Source: JBFXEO01 sp050180015 (GTDB lineage Bacteria; Bacteroidota; Bacteroidia; Bacteroidales; Tenuifilaceae). Taken from it: a stretch of DNA of 35,648 nucleotides. Each line of letters opens with the position of its first letter. Within the stretch, counting starts at the first letter, position 1. The position numbers were made by a program, and so were the translations under genes. Positions 7,578-17,339 of this stretch are shown here, piece by piece. The notes under the pieces were generated by a model that saw only the letters and a list, made by a program, of their open reading frames with translations, searched no databases and was not told the DNA's origin. The stretch is from assembly GCA_050180015.1 (NCBI GenBank), contig JBFXEO010000004.1, positions 1-35,648 on the forward strand, in the 5' to 3' direction.

Positions 7578-8912
7578 ATGAAGTTTAAAAATATCTGCAT
7601 ATCTTCATATCTAAGAGTGGTAATGCTGATCCATACTCTGCTATTACTGACGACGGTCTGTTACGGGAATAACAACGCTTATGGGATAAAAAATGTTCTG
7701 CATCAACCTAAAATTTACGATAATTTTTATGCACCATCCATAAAATCTGTTAAAACATACCGTACCGGACGTGATTTGAACAATCCCATAGCAGAGCTCA
7801 ACAGCAATGAGAGCATTACCGTTGAGTTTGACGATCTGTCGGAGGAAGCTACTTCGTTCGACTATACCATAATTCATTGTACCTACAGCTGGGAAAGGTC
7901 AGATTTAATTTTTATGGATTACTGTGATGGCTTTGAATATAACCGGGTTGAAGATTACCATAGCTCGGTGGGAACCACGGCATCGTATGTACACTACGCC
8001 CTAAACTTTGCGAACAGCAATATAAAGCTGAAACTTTCCGGGAATTACGTTGTACAGGTTGTAGATAGCTACGACCACAGCAAGGTTATCCTTCAGCAAC
8101 GCTTCATGGTGGTGGAGCCAATACTATCGATGAAAGCCCTGGTTCGGCAACCACTCGTGCAGGATTTGCTTAAAACATCGCAGCAGGTTGAGCTGGAGGT
8201 AAACTACTCGCCACTGGGGAATATCGACCCCAACAACGATATTGTCACCGTAATTTGCCAGAACAACCAGGCCGACAACTCGCTGGTTGGCATTCATCCT
8301 ACCTACATATCGTCGGGAAATATACGCTACACCGCTCCCAGCGCCTTAATATTCGATGGATGTAATGAGTACCGGAATCTTGATCTTAAATCGTTTTACT
8401 ATCAAACTTCCAAAATACAACAAATCAAAAGTTACGGCGGGGAATTTCATGTAAGCCTAGCACCCGATAAGGATAACCGCAACGGTGACTACGTCGAAAG
8501 TCCCGATTTAAACGGCAAATTCATAATTAAGCGGGATGATTCCAACGATAGCCAAACAGAAGCCGAATATTCGTGGGTTTACTTTTCGCTACTAACACAA
8601 CGGCAGGATAGTGCCGATGTTTACCTTTACGGAGAAATGACGGGCTATACCCTTGACCCCGCTTACAAGCTAAACTTCAACTACCGGAACGAGGGTTATG
8701 AACTCAGGGCACAGCTGAAGCAGGGCTACTACAACTATAGGTATGTAACGGTTAACAAAAGTACCGGAACAATTAGCCACGCACAGCTGGAGGGAAACCA
8801 CTTTGAAACCGAGAACAGCTACCAGGTTACGGTTTACTACAAATCGCCGGGTATAAGGTACTGGAGGCTGGTAGGAATTAAAACAATAAGCAGCAGATAC
8901 TCCAAAGGGTAA
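7578..8912 (+). CDS. type IX secretion system plug protein (DUF5103)
   Basis: 444 aa from the ATG at 7578. The first ~30 residues are signal-peptide-like, with a hydrophobic run VVMLIHTLLLLTTVCYG, so export to the periplasm is expected. The body is recognisable as DUF5103: RTGRDLNNPIAELNSNESI, then the TIIHCTYSW and WVYFSL blocks. Members of this family have been described as the plug that closes the periplasmic side of the SprA translocon when no cargo is passing. An in-frame start at 7488 would add 30 residues without a sensible signal and precedes the promoter box. The gene converges on mtaB with a 13-bp gap. It is unlinked here to the other T9SS genes at 31-35 kb. Confidence 0.85.
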   Translation: MKFKNICISSYLRVVMLIHTLLLLTTVCYGNNNAYGIKNVLHQPKIYDNFYAPSIKSVKTYRTGRDLNNPIAELNSNESITVEFDDLSEEATSFDYTIIHCTYSWERSDLIFMDYCDGFEYNRVEDYHSSVGTTASYVHYALNFANSNIKLKLSGNYVVQVVDSYDHSKVILQQRFMVVEPILSMKALVRQPLVQDLLKTSQQVELEVNYSPLGNIDPNNDIVTVICQNNQADNSLVGIHPTYISSGNIRYTAPSALIFDGCNEYRNLDLKSFYYQTSKIQQIKSYGGEFHVSLAPDKDNRNGDYVESPDLNGKFIIKRDDSNDSQTEAEYSWVYFSLLTQRQDSADVYLYGEMTGYTLDPAYKLNFNYRNEGYELRAQLKQGYYNYRYVTVNKSTGTISHAQLEGNHFETENSYQVTVYYKSPGIRYWRLVGIKTISSRYSKG

Positions 8913-8925
8913 CCCTTGTTTCCGG

Positions 8926-10230
8926 CTAGCAAGCTATTCTGCAGGTTAGATAACCCTCTGCGTTGTACTCAAGCAGCTCTACCCTCACAATTTTACCCAC
9001 CAAATCTTTACTGTAGGGGACTCCAACCTTGATGTAATTACCGGTAAAGCCAAACATCAACCCACCCTTACGGGCCGATTCAAAAAGTACATTCTGAAAT
9101 GTTCCAAGATACCGTTTGTAAAAGTCGGCTAAAAGTTCTTCGGACAATTTACCCAGCGTAGCAGCGCGACGTTTCAAATCCGAAGAATTCACCTTACCCT
9201 CCATTTCCGATGCCGGGGTATTAGGCCTCTCTGAATACGGGAAAACATGCAGAAACGATGGTTTTAAGCCTGCTATAAAGTCATACGCATCGGCAAAATC
9301 GGCCTCCGTTTCGCCGGGGAAGCCAACAATTACATCAACGCCAAAAAAGGTATCGGGCATCAACTCACGGATCAACAAAACTTTCTCAGCAAATAATTCC
9401 CTGCGGTAACGCCGGCGCATCAAGCCAAGGATTCTGTTCGAACCCGACTGTAGCGGAATATGGAAATGATGCTGAAATTTTTGCGAATGAGCCACAAATT
9501 CGGCTACTTCTCTTGTTACAAGGTTAGGTTCAATGGACGATATCCTATACCGCTCAATTCCATCAACCTGCTCCAGCGGCCTTAGCAAGTCCAGAAAACT
9601 TTCACCCGTAGATTTCCCAAAATCACCGGTATTTACACCCGTTAAAATAACTTCCCGGATATTTTGCCGTGCAATTGCCCGTGCCTGCTCTACAATTTCT
9701 GCTATGGGCATATTCCTGCTCTTACCGCGTGCCAAGGGAATTGTGCAGTAACTGCAATGGTAATCGCAGCCATCCTGAACTTTTAGAAACGAACGGGTAC
9801 GATCACCCGAAGAGTAGGCCGGGAAAAAGTCGTTGACGGTATCCACATCGCAGCTGTAAACCTTAACGCTAGTGCTTTCCCCCTTCATATTCAGCAACTG
9901 TGGAATGCTAAACTTTTCCGAGGTTCCTACAACCAAATCAACGCCATCAATTTTAGCAATTTCGTCGGGTTTAAGTTGGGCATAGCAACCTGCAACAGCA
10001 ACCAACGCGTTGGGCGACTTTGTTACAAACTTTCTGATTGCCTGACGGCACTTTTTATCGGCATGTTCGGTTACCTAGCAGTTATTTATCACGTAAATAT
10101 CGGCCTCGGCATCGGGCGAAACCCTTTCGAAACCCATTTCGGTAAACTGACGGGCAATGGTGGATGTTTCGGAAAAATTTAACTTACAACCCAGCGTGTA
10201 AAAGGCAACCCTTTTTCTCCCCTCAACCAT
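8926..10230 (-). pseudogene. mtaB: tRNA (N6-threonylcarbamoyladenosine-37) methylthiotransferase, interrupted by an in-frame TAG
   Basis: MtaB is a radical-SAM enzyme with two 4Fe-4S clusters that adds a methylthio group to t6A37 of ANN-reading tRNAs. From ATG 10228-10230 the frame gives the N-terminal UPF0004 domain with cluster cysteines Cys15, Cys51 and Cys82, then the radical-SAM CDYHCSYC motif (Cys155, Cys159, Cys162) and a C-terminal TRAM-like region, about 434 codons in all. Codon 52, directly after Cys51, is TAG (10075-10077). Without it the reading NNC-x-VTEHADKKCRQ is normal for the family, and the frame is otherwise open and in register. A serine TCG would become TAG by one change. 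nqrA and murF end in TAG, so genome-wide recoding is unlikely. Either a recent nonsense mutation or a sequence error. Confidence 0.85.
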
Positions 10231-10507
10231 TTTATTTTTTTGCAAAAATAATAGAATTTTCTGTGAGGAGCTCGGCCACGCCAATAACCCTCCATTCAAT
10301 GTAATTTTTCTTTAAACCCAGATGAAATTGGGATGCTTACAAAAAAGGGTAAAGTGTTTGCTTTGCCTTGTTCGTTTTTTTCGCTCCCCCGGGGGCAACC
10401 GCGGTATATTTTACGTAAAACTTGGGGTTATTGCCATTTTTCCTCCTGATTTATAAACGCCGGCTTCGCTTCGCTTAACTTGCTTTAGCTGTCCCTGCTC
10501 CCTTTGC

Positions 10508-11410
10508 TTACGGCTGAACTTTCGCCCTGTACTCCCGGTAAAGCATGTGTATAATACCATCGGACACGCCAATGGTAGGGACAATTACCTGCTTAACGCC
10601 AGCCCATTTCATTACCTTTAGATAGAGCTTTGATGCGGGAATAATAACATCGGCCCGGTCGGGGTTCATCCCCAGAATTTTTATACGCTCGTCGAGCGTG
10701 TAGTACTCCAAAAATTTATAGAGCTCCTTAAACTCACCGTATAAAAGTGGGCTATTTTCGGTTTTCCCCGATAGCTTATATATTTTATTGATATTACCTC
10801 CTGATCCAATAATTTTTGGATCTCGTTTCTTTACATTCAGGCCTTTGAGCCAGTTTTTCATATCGTCGAAACTCTCCTTGGAAACCTTCCCGTTCAGCAT
10901 TCGGAGCGTACCTATGTCGAACGACCGGGACGATACATTAAGGCTATTCTCGAATAGGGTGATTTCTGTGCTGCCACCTCCCACATCGACGTACAGGTAA
11001 AGGCCGGAATCGTTTATTTTTTCTACTATTTCATTTGAATATATAATTTCGGCCTCGCGCTTTCCGTCTATAATTTCAATACTTATCCCGGTTTGCTCAA
11101 AAACATGGTCAACAACCTCCTTGGAATTTTTAGCCTCGCGCATGGCCGACGTAGCACAAGCCTTAAATGCCAGCACATCTTCAACTTCCATAAGGTTGCG
11201 GTAGGCAGCCATAGTTTTTACCAGCTTTTCAACTCTTTGTTCGGAAAGCGTTCCCGTGCTAAAGGCATCCTCGCCCAGCCGAAGTGGTATTCTAATCAGC
11301 GACGATTTTCTGAAAATTGTATTGCTTCCATCCTCTACAACATTGGCCAAAAGTAAACGAACTGCGTTCGATCCTATATCAATTGCTGCAAACTTTAAGA
11401 TATTAACCAT
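10508..11410 (-). CDS. Ppx/GppA family exopolyphosphatase
   Basis: 300 aa, the short form that has the two-domain actin-like phosphatase core and lacks a C-terminal HD domain. It removes terminal phosphate from polyphosphate and/or hydrolyses pppGpp; sequence alone does not decide which. The phosphate-binding loop AAIDIGSNAVRLLL (about 8-21) and the second nucleotide/phosphate motif DVGGGSTEITLF (about 142-153) are present. The ATG overlaps the last codons and stop of ppk1 by 8 nt (ATGGTTAA), implying translational coupling, and the pairing with the polyphosphate-making enzyme favours the exopolyphosphatase role. Confidence 0.9.
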   Translation of the reverse strand: MVNILKFAAIDIGSNAVRLLLANVVEDGSNTIFRKSSLIRIPLRLGEDAFSTGTLSEQRVEKLVKTMAAYRNLMEVEDVLAFKACATSAMREAKNSKEVVDHVFEQTGISIEIIDGKREAEIIYSNEIVEKINDSGLYLYVDVGGGSTEITLFENSLNVSSRSFDIGTLRMLNGKVSKESFDDMKNWLKGLNVKKRDPKIIGSGGNINKIYKLSGKTENSPLLYGEFKELYKFLEYYTLDERIKILGMNPDRADVIIPASKLYLKVMKWAGVKQVIVPTIGVSDGIIHMLYREYRAKVQP

Positions 11411-13484
11411 TAGCTCGTTCCTTTCCTAGCTCCCTTTGCCTGTAGTATTTATACAATTCAATTTGTGAACGGAAAATCGGCTCGCCTTCAGCCCTAAACT
11501 TATAATTATTGTTTTGTTTATGGTTAATTATTCTGGACTTAATGTTATCCTTTAGGGCGTAATTAATAATTGTTCTAAGTTCGCCTTTTAGCTTTTTATC
11601 GTAAACAGGAGCCGCAACCTCTACCCGGTAGTCCAAATTACGGGTCATCCAGTCGGCTGAAGAAATATAGCATAGCTCATCGCCGGCGTTGGCAAAGAAA
11701 AATATACGGGAGTGCTCCAAAAATCTATCTATTATGCCGTAAACCTCTATTTTATCGCTTAACCCTTTAATACCCGGAACCAGTGAGCAAACGCCACGAA
11801 CTACCAGCTTAATTTCTACCCCGGCCCTGCTGGCCTGATAGAGTTTATTTATCATCTCCTCATCTACAAGATTGTTGATTTTGCAGTGGATATACGCAGG
11901 TTTTCCCTTTGAGGCATTTTTCATCTCATTCTCTATAAGCATGTAGATTTTACGCCGCATGTTAACCGGCGAAACCAGCAAGTGCTTATAGCTAAAGGTG
12001 CGATAGTTAAACTCCAGGAATGTGAATACCTTCTCCACCTCGCCGGTAATTTTTGGGTTAACGGTAAAAAGGTTCACATCGGTATAAAGGTTGGCATTCC
12101 CCTCGTGGAAGTTGCCCGTACTTACCGTTGCGTACTTAATTTCCCTACGGCCAATTTTTCTGGTTATAAGGGTCATCTTGCTATGAATTTTTAATCCGGG
12201 GATGCCAAAAATAACGTTAACTCCGGCCTCCTGCATCTGCTTAGACCAAAATATATTGGCATTCTCATCGAAACGAGCCCTAAGCTCAACAATTGCTGTA
12301 ACCTTTTTCCCATTCTGCGCGGCATTCATCAGCGCATGGACAACACGCGACTCCGTGGCAACCCGGTAAAGCGTAATGTATATAGATTTAACCTTAGGGT
12401 CAAGGGCTGCCTCCCTGAGCAAATCTACATAATAGGTAAAGCTGTGAAACGGGTAATGCAGCATTATATCGCGTTTGGCAATTGCTGAAAAAATGCTCGG
12501 AGATTCCTCAAATTCCCATACTGGTATTGGCGGTAAGGGATCATTGATCAGCTTACTTTTCCCAAAATCGGGGAAACGAATAAAATCCTTGAAGTTATGG
12601 TAACGTCCTCCTGGAATTCCAAAATCATCCTCCTCAAGTTCAAGCCCTTTGGCAATAAAGTCGAGCATGTCGGGGGCAATTTTTGAATCGTAAACAAACC
12701 TTACGGGCTGCCCTTTTTTACGATTCTTTACGCCCTTGGATATTTTCTCTAGCAAGCTCTCGGAAATGTCATTATCTACATCCAGCTCGGCATCGCGGGT
12801 AATCTTAATGGTGTAAGCCTCAAAATGGTCATAGGAAAAAATGCTGAATACATCGTGAAGGCATAGCCGGATTACATCGTCCAGCAGTATTATGTACTGC
12901 TTCTCATCGATTTGCGGGAGCACTATAAACCTTGAGATTAAGCGGGTTGGAATCTCAACGAGTGAATACTCCTTTACTTTAGAATTATTCCTGTGCGAAA
13001 GTTTAACGGCAAAATATATTGACTGATCGACCAATTCCGGGAAATGCTCCAAGCCTTTCAGCATAATTGGGGCCAAATGCGCTGAAATGTTCTGCTTGAA
13101 GTATCGTTTTAAGTATTCCAGCTGGTCAGGCCGAAGGTTCTGTTCATCTATAAGGTAGATGTTCTCCTTGGCCAGCTCTTTAATGATGTCGGCAAAAATC
13201 TGATCGAACTTGTTCTGGTACAGTATTATTATCCGCTGAATTTTTTCGAGAATTTTCCGGGGATTCTCTCCCATGATTTTCTTAACACCCTTTTCTACAA
13301 ACAGTAGTCGCCGTAAGGTTGCCACCCTAATTCTAAAAAATTCGTCGAGGTTGTTTGAAAATATCCCCAGAAATCTTAGCCTTTCAATTACTGGAACTTC
13401 GGGATTCTCTGCCTCCTGCAAAACTCTACCATTGAACGATAGCCAGCTTAATTCCCTATTTACGGTTTGAACATTCTTTGCCAT
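11403..13484 (-). CDS. ppk1: polyphosphate kinase 1
   Basis: 693 aa, normal for PPK1. It reversibly polymerises the terminal phosphate of ATP into polyphosphate. The N-terminal domain starts with NRELSWLSFNGRVLQEA. The two C-terminal phospholipase-D-like domains include GLKIHSKMTLITRK, whose His434 corresponds to the autophosphorylated histidine (His435 in E. coli), and a second histidine motif FLEHSRIFFF at about 590. All expected active-site segments are present. It is followed without gap by the ppx/gppA gene, so synthesis and breakdown enzymes are made from one message. Confidence 0.96.
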   Translation of the reverse strand: MAKNVQTVNRELSWLSFNGRVLQEAENPEVPVIERLRFLGIFSNNLDEFFRIRVATLRRLLFVEKGVKKIMGENPRKILEKIQRIIILYQNKFDQIFADIIKELAKENIYLIDEQNLRPDQLEYLKRYFKQNISAHLAPIMLKGLEHFPELVDQSIYFAVKLSHRNNSKVKEYSLVEIPTRLISRFIVLPQIDEKQYIILLDDVIRLCLHDVFSIFSYDHFEAYTIKITRDAELDVDNDISESLLEKISKGVKNRKKGQPVRFVYDSKIAPDMLDFIAKGLELEEDDFGIPGGRYHNFKDFIRFPDFGKSKLINDPLPPIPVWEFEESPSIFSAIAKRDIMLHYPFHSFTYYVDLLREAALDPKVKSIYITLYRVATESRVVHALMNAAQNGKKVTAIVELRARFDENANIFWSKQMQEAGVNVIFGIPGLKIHSKMTLITRKIGRREIKYATVSTGNFHEGNANLYTDVNLFTVNPKITGEVEKVFTFLEFNYRTFSYKHLLVSPVNMRRKIYMLIENEMKNASKGKPAYIHCKINNLVDEEMINKLYQASRAGVEIKLVVRGVCSLVPGIKGLSDKIEVYGIIDRFLEHSRIFFFANAGDELCYISSADWMTRNLDYRVEVAAPVYDKKLKGELRTIINYALKDNIKSRIINHKQNNNYKFRAEGEPIFRSQIELYKYYRQRELGKERANG

Positions 13485-13640
13485 AACAATTTAAAATCAA
13501 AAGGGATAAAGGTAATACATACAGCCAACCTAAATGCAATCAATATATTATCAAATTGTTAACTTTTGAAGGTTAACCCATTATGTTTAGTAAAAATTGT
13601 TGATGAGGCCGCCCCTTTAAGCTAAAATCCGAAACAGTAT

Positions 13641-14135
13641 TTAAGCATGCGCTATAAAGCTTGTATCAAACTCAACCATGTTTAATTTTGAAATGTTGTC
13701 CCAGCTGGGTGTATCAAAGTACAGGCAAACAAAACCCGAGGTTGGCAATTCAAAAATAGGCTCAGGGAGAAAGCTGTTGATAAAGTACGATACGGTAGGG
13801 TTATGGCCAACTACCATCATACTGCGAATTTCGGGCGACTGGCCGGCAATTACCTTTTTCAGGGTATCCTCGTCGGCCTCGTAAATTTCTTTCTTCAACA
13901 ATATTTTATCCAACGGAAATCCAACGCCCTCAGCAAAAAGTACAGCTGTGTGTACAGCCCTGTTTGCAGGGCTTGTAAGAATTACCTCAAGCCGGCCCAC
14001 AACTTGCCGGGCGTTTTTCGTTAACAACGAAACCTCCCTTATACCCTTTGGTTTAAGGGCCCTATCTTTATCGCTTTTTTCCACTTCGCTCCACGAAGAT
14101 TTAGCATGACGAAGTATAAAAAGTTCTCTCCGCAT
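13641..14135 (-). CDS. SixA-like histidine phosphatase family protein
   Basis: 164 aa, a minimal histidine phosphatase (phosphoglycerate-mutase fold). The catalytic RHA motif (Arg9-His10-Ala11 in LFILRHAKSSW) and the second catalytic histidine His111 (VVGHNPTVSYF) are visible, with TSPANRAVHTA between them. SixA in E. coli dephosphorylates histidine-phosphotransfer proteins; here the substrate is unknown. It lies between ppk1 and the phoH-like gene on the same strand, 64 bp after phoH, so it may share that transcript. Confidence 0.85.
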   Translation of the reverse strand: MRRELFILRHAKSSWSEVEKSDKDRALKPKGIREVSLLTKNARQVVGRLEVILTSPANRAVHTAVLFAEGVGFPLDKILLKKEIYEADEDTLKKVIAGQSPEIRSMMVVGHNPTVSYFINSFLPEPIFELPTSGFVCLYFDTPSWDNISKLNMVEFDTSFIAHA

Positions 14136-14199
14136 ATAGATACCGTTTAATTTATTGGCAAAAAATCCCTGGGAATAGCTTTCAGGGACTTCTGCTCAT

Positions 14200-15528
14200 T
14201 TACAACAAATTGCTGGCCAACTCTGCCAAATAACTCCGCTCGCCCTTAACAAGGTTTACATGGGCAAAAAGTTCCTGTCCGTGCATCTTGTCGGACAGGT
14301 AGGTTAATCCGTTCGATTTCATATCCAGGTAAGGATGGTCAATTTGATGTATATCGCCCGTAAAAACTATCTTGGAGCCTTCCCCCGCACGGGTTATAAT
14401 TGTTTTTATCTCGTGGGGCGTTAAGTTTTGAGCCTCATCAACAATAAAAAATACGTTGGATAAGCTTCGACCCCTGATGTATGCCAGCGGGGTGATTACC
14501 AATTTTTCCGTACGTAGCATCTCATCGATGTGCATGTAGTCCTTGCTGGTGGACTTAAACTTATTTTTGATTACAGTCAGGTTATCGAATAGTGGCTGCA
14601 TGTACGGGCCAATCTTTTCGTTCACATCGCCCGGAAGGAATCCGATATCGCGATTGGACAATGCAACTATTGGCCTAGCCAGAAGTACCTGGTCGAACTT
14701 ATCCTCCTGATGCAATGCTGCGGCCAGCGCAAGCAGGGTTTTGCCGGTGCCCGCCTTTCCGGTCAAGGCTACAAGCTGTACCTCGGGGCGCAGCAACGCA
14801 TCAAAGGCAAAAGCCTGTTCGGAGTTACGTGGTTCTATGCCGTAGGCCCTGGTTTTCTCCACCCTGTCAAACTTGGTTGTAACCTTATCGTAATGGGCCA
14901 ACGCGCTGGACTTATTTCCCTTTAAAATAAAGTACTGGTTGGCATAAGGCTTCAACTTTAAATCTTTGGCCTTTAGCCCCTCGTGAACATCGTACATTTT
15001 CTGAATGCTCGCGTCATTCAAACCCTCCACAATTTCAACTTCCTTCTTTAGGGAATCTACATCCTCTACCTTATCGGACAGGTAATCCTGGGCAACAATG
15101 CCCAACGATTTGGCTTTCATCCGCAGGTTAATATCCTTGGTAACCAAAATAACGGGCCTGTCGGGGGTGGTTTTGGCAATATAAAATGTAATGGCCAGTA
15201 TGCGATGATCGGGGCTTTTCTCGGCAAAAGACTCTAGCATTTCGTCGGAGAATGGTTTCCCGGTCTCAATTCTCAATTTCCCCATATCTTTCCCCAGCGG
15301 AATTCCCCCGTTGAATAACTTATCGCCGGCAATTTTGTCGAGTTCCCGGACAAACTCACGGGCATGATAGTTTACCATTTCGTTCCCCTTTTTAAAGTGA
15401 TCCAACTCCTCCAGGGCAACAATGGGGATAACTATATCGTGCTCCTGAAAACTGTAAATACAACGGTAGTCATGTAAAATTACGTTTGTATCCAATACAA
15501 AAACTTTTTTGTTTTTTTTGGTAGCCAT
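14200..15528 (-). CDS. PIN domain-PhoH family ATPase (PhoH2 type)
   Basis: 442 aa with two domains. An N-terminal PIN nuclease domain (about 8-150) has acidic residues in VFVLDTNVILHD and in the ALEELDHFKKG and LVTKDINLRMKA segments. A C-terminal PhoH ATPase follows, with Walker A GKAGTGKT (257-264) and Walker B VDEAQ (363-367), then the sensor-like VFTGDIHQIDHPYLD. Related PIN-PhoH proteins have RNA helicase and ribonuclease activity, suggesting a role in RNA turnover under stress; that role is inferred. It is divergent from folC across a 160-bp gap. Confidence 0.93.
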   Translation of the reverse strand: MATKKNKKVFVLDTNVILHDYRCIYSFQEHDIVIPIVALEELDHFKKGNEMVNYHAREFVRELDKIAGDKLFNGGIPLGKDMGKLRIETGKPFSDEMLESFAEKSPDHRILAITFYIAKTTPDRPVILVTKDINLRMKAKSLGIVAQDYLSDKVEDVDSLKKEVEIVEGLNDASIQKMYDVHEGLKAKDLKLKPYANQYFILKGNKSSALAHYDKVTTKFDRVEKTRAYGIEPRNSEQAFAFDALLRPEVQLVALTGKAGTGKTLLALAAALHQEDKFDQVLLARPIVALSNRDIGFLPGDVNEKIGPYMQPLFDNLTVIKNKFKSTSKDYMHIDEMLRTEKLVITPLAYIRGRSLSNVFFIVDEAQNLTPHEIKTIITRAGEGSKIVFTGDIHQIDHPYLDMKSNGLTYLSDKMHGQELFAHVNLVKGERSYLAELASNLL

Positions 15529-15663
15529 AAGTCATCATTTAAAATTATCACCTAAATATATGAAAAAAACACCACGGTTGTTTTACGGGAATCCTAAATG
15601 TTGTTAATCCGGGAAGAAAAACAAATGAATGGTTACCGGCAAATATCAACCTGTAAAATTCAC

Positions 15664-15671
15664 TAATATTG
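15664..15671 (+). promoter_or_regulatory. possible -7 box for folC
   Basis: TAATATTG has one mismatch to TAnnTTTG and lies 17 bp before the folC ATG at 15689. No -33 TTTG is found at the right spacing. Weak call. Confidence 0.25.
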
Positions 15672-15688
15672 CAGTTAAATTTTAGATA

Positions 15689-16969
15689 ATGGATTACAGC
15701 GAAACGTTAACCTACCTATTCTCGCAGCTGCCCATGTTCCAGCGGATGGGCAAAGCGGCGTATAAGGCCGATCTGGGAAATACCATGCTGCTAGATCGAT
15801 TCTTTAACCATCCACACACACACTTCAAGTCCATCCATGTGGCCGGGACAAACGGCAAGGGAAGTACATCGCACATGCTGGCATCTATTTTGCAGCGTGC
15901 TGGCTTTAAGGTTGGACTTTACACCTCGCCCCATTTAAAGGATTTCAGAGAGCGCATCAGAATAAATGGTACAATGATTCCCGAGGAAGAAGTTACCAAA
16001 TTCGTGGAAAAGCATAAAGAATTGTTCGATGACGTGAAGCCATCTTTTTTTGAAATGACTGTAGCCCTTGCCTTTTACTACTTTGCCAAGGAAAATATTG
16101 ATATTGCCGTAGTTGAAGTAGGGTTGGGCGGACGGCTGGATTCCACGAATATAATTACCCCCATCCTCTCGGTGATTACAAACATAGGCCTAGATCATAC
16201 TGATTTACTTGGTAACACGCTACAAAAAATTGCCTTTGAAAAGGCGGGTATAATAAAACCCAATGTCCCCGTTGTTGTAAGCCAATTTCAACCAGAGGTT
16301 TCCGATATCTTTATCGGAAAATCAAAAGAAACCGGTTCAACATTAACCTTTGCCGATTGGCAGTATAAATTAACCGGCACTGAGCAGGGTGAAACTTTAC
16401 AATCAATTAAACTTGACAACAATGATCTGCCGGAAGTATGGGAGCTGGACCTCATGGGATCGTACCAAAGGTATAACCTGCCCGGAGTTCTTGCCGCGGT
16501 AGATATTTTAAGAAAATCGGGTATTAATATTACGCAAAGCACTGTAGCTGACGGGCTAAAATCAGTTCAGGCATCGACCGGATTAATGGGCCGGTGGCAG
16601 AAACTTGGCGACATGCCAAAAATATTCTGCGATACCGGGCACAATGTAGATGGTATTACACGGGTAGTAGAGCAAATAGACATAACTCCACACAACAGCC
16701 TCCATATAGTAGCTGGAATGGTTGGCGACAAAAACATTGACGGAATGCTGGGCCTTTTCCCCCAGAACGCAACATACTACTTTACCCAGGCTACCATTCC
16801 CCGGGCTCTAAATCACCTGGAACTGCAAAAGCGGGCAGGACTGTTTGGTTTAAGGGGGAAGTCCTATCCTACAGTAGGCAGTGCTCTAGCAGCTGCCAAG
16901 CAGGCCGCAGGTATAAACGACCTAATTTTTGTGGGAGGTAGCACATTTGTGGTTGCCGAGGTGGTGTAA
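15689..16969 (+). CDS. folC: bifunctional folylpolyglutamate synthase/dihydrofolate synthase
   Basis: 426 aa, Mur-ligase superfamily. It joins glutamate to dihydropteroate and extends the polyglutamate tail of folates, using ATP. The P-loop AGTNGKGST (52-60) and the following GLYTSPHLKDFRERIRING segment are diagnostic. FEKAGIIKPNVPVV and the C-terminal DTGHNVDGI segment also fit. Length and start are normal, and no upstream alternative start exists nearby. Single-gene transcription unit, divergent from phoH; the tRNA-Val lies 210 bp downstream. Confidence 0.95.
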   Translation: MDYSETLTYLFSQLPMFQRMGKAAYKADLGNTMLLDRFFNHPHTHFKSIHVAGTNGKGSTSHMLASILQRAGFKVGLYTSPHLKDFRERIRINGTMIPEEEVTKFVEKHKELFDDVKPSFFEMTVALAFYYFAKENIDIAVVEVGLGGRLDSTNIITPILSVITNIGLDHTDLLGNTLQKIAFEKAGIIKPNVPVVVSQFQPEVSDIFIGKSKETGSTLTFADWQYKLTGTEQGETLQSIKLDNNDLPEVWELDLMGSYQRYNLPGVLAAVDILRKSGINITQSTVADGLKSVQASTGLMGRWQKLGDMPKIFCDTGHNVDGITRVVEQIDITPHNSLHIVAGMVGDKNIDGMLGLFPQNATYYFTQATIPRALNHLELQKRAGLFGLRGKSYPTVGSALAAAKQAAGINDLIFVGGSTFVVAEVV

Positions 16970-17109
16970 CAGGTTAACAATACTGTAAATGTCCACCCAT
17001 CCTCCGGTCAAACTCAACGTTCAAATTTCAGGTACACTTAACTTACCCGGGGGACAACATCTTTTAGCAAGGCGAGAAGTAAAATGATCTTAAATTTTTA
17101 AAATAAAAA

Positions 17110-17140
17110 TTTGGCGATTACAAAAATTGAGCTACTTTTG
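17110..17140 (+). promoter_or_regulatory. canonical Bacteroidota promoter of tRNA-Val
   Basis: TTTG at 17110-17113, a 19-bp spacer, then TACTTTTG at 17133-17140. This matches the -33 TTTG / -7 TAnnTTTG consensus exactly and lies 39 bp before the tRNA. It is the best promoter in the window and supports the phylum assignment. Confidence 0.8.
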
Positions 17141-17179
17141 CATCGCAAATCGAACGAGATATGCCGTTTTAAAGGTATT

Positions 17180-17254
17180 GGGAGCTTAGCTCAGCTGGTT
17201 CAGAGCACCTGCCTTACAAGCAGGGGGTCACAGGTTCGAACCCTGTAGCTCCCA
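17180..17254 (+). tRNA. tRNA-Val (anticodon UAC)
   Basis: A complete cloverleaf can be read. The acceptor stem GGGAGCT pairs with AGCTCCC (17247-17253), with discriminator A at 17254. The D arm is AGCTCAGCTGGTTCAGAGC, the anticodon loop CTTACAA has TAC in the middle, and the T arm is ACAGGTTCGAACCCTGT. The CCA end is not encoded. It reads valine GUA and probably other GUN codons. It has its own promoter and terminator. Accessory-looking DNA starts directly downstream, as often happens at tRNA genes. Confidence 0.97.
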
Positions 17255-17265
17255 CAAAGAAAATC

Positions 17266-17303
17266 AACCACTTATAACGTTAATTCGAGGTAGGTGGTTT
17301 TTT
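17266..17303 (+). terminator. intrinsic terminator of tRNA-Val
   Basis: A 9-bp stem, AACCACTTA (17266-17274) with TAGGTGGTT (17291-17299), including one G-T pair, is followed by a T run to 17303. It lies 12 bp after the tRNA. Confidence 0.75.
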
Positions 17304-17339
17304 GTTTGCACACATTAAATTTTATCTTTTTAAGGTAAG

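Noticed and set aside
10075..10077. TAG in mtaB as a recoded amino acid (pyrrolysine or genome-wide amber reassignment)
   Set aside because: nqrA, murF and the tolC-like gene end in TAG in this window and no suppressor machinery is visible.
10384..10393. CCCCCGGGGG palindrome between mtaB and ppx
   Set aside because: No loop and no T run beside it; too short and simple to assign a function.
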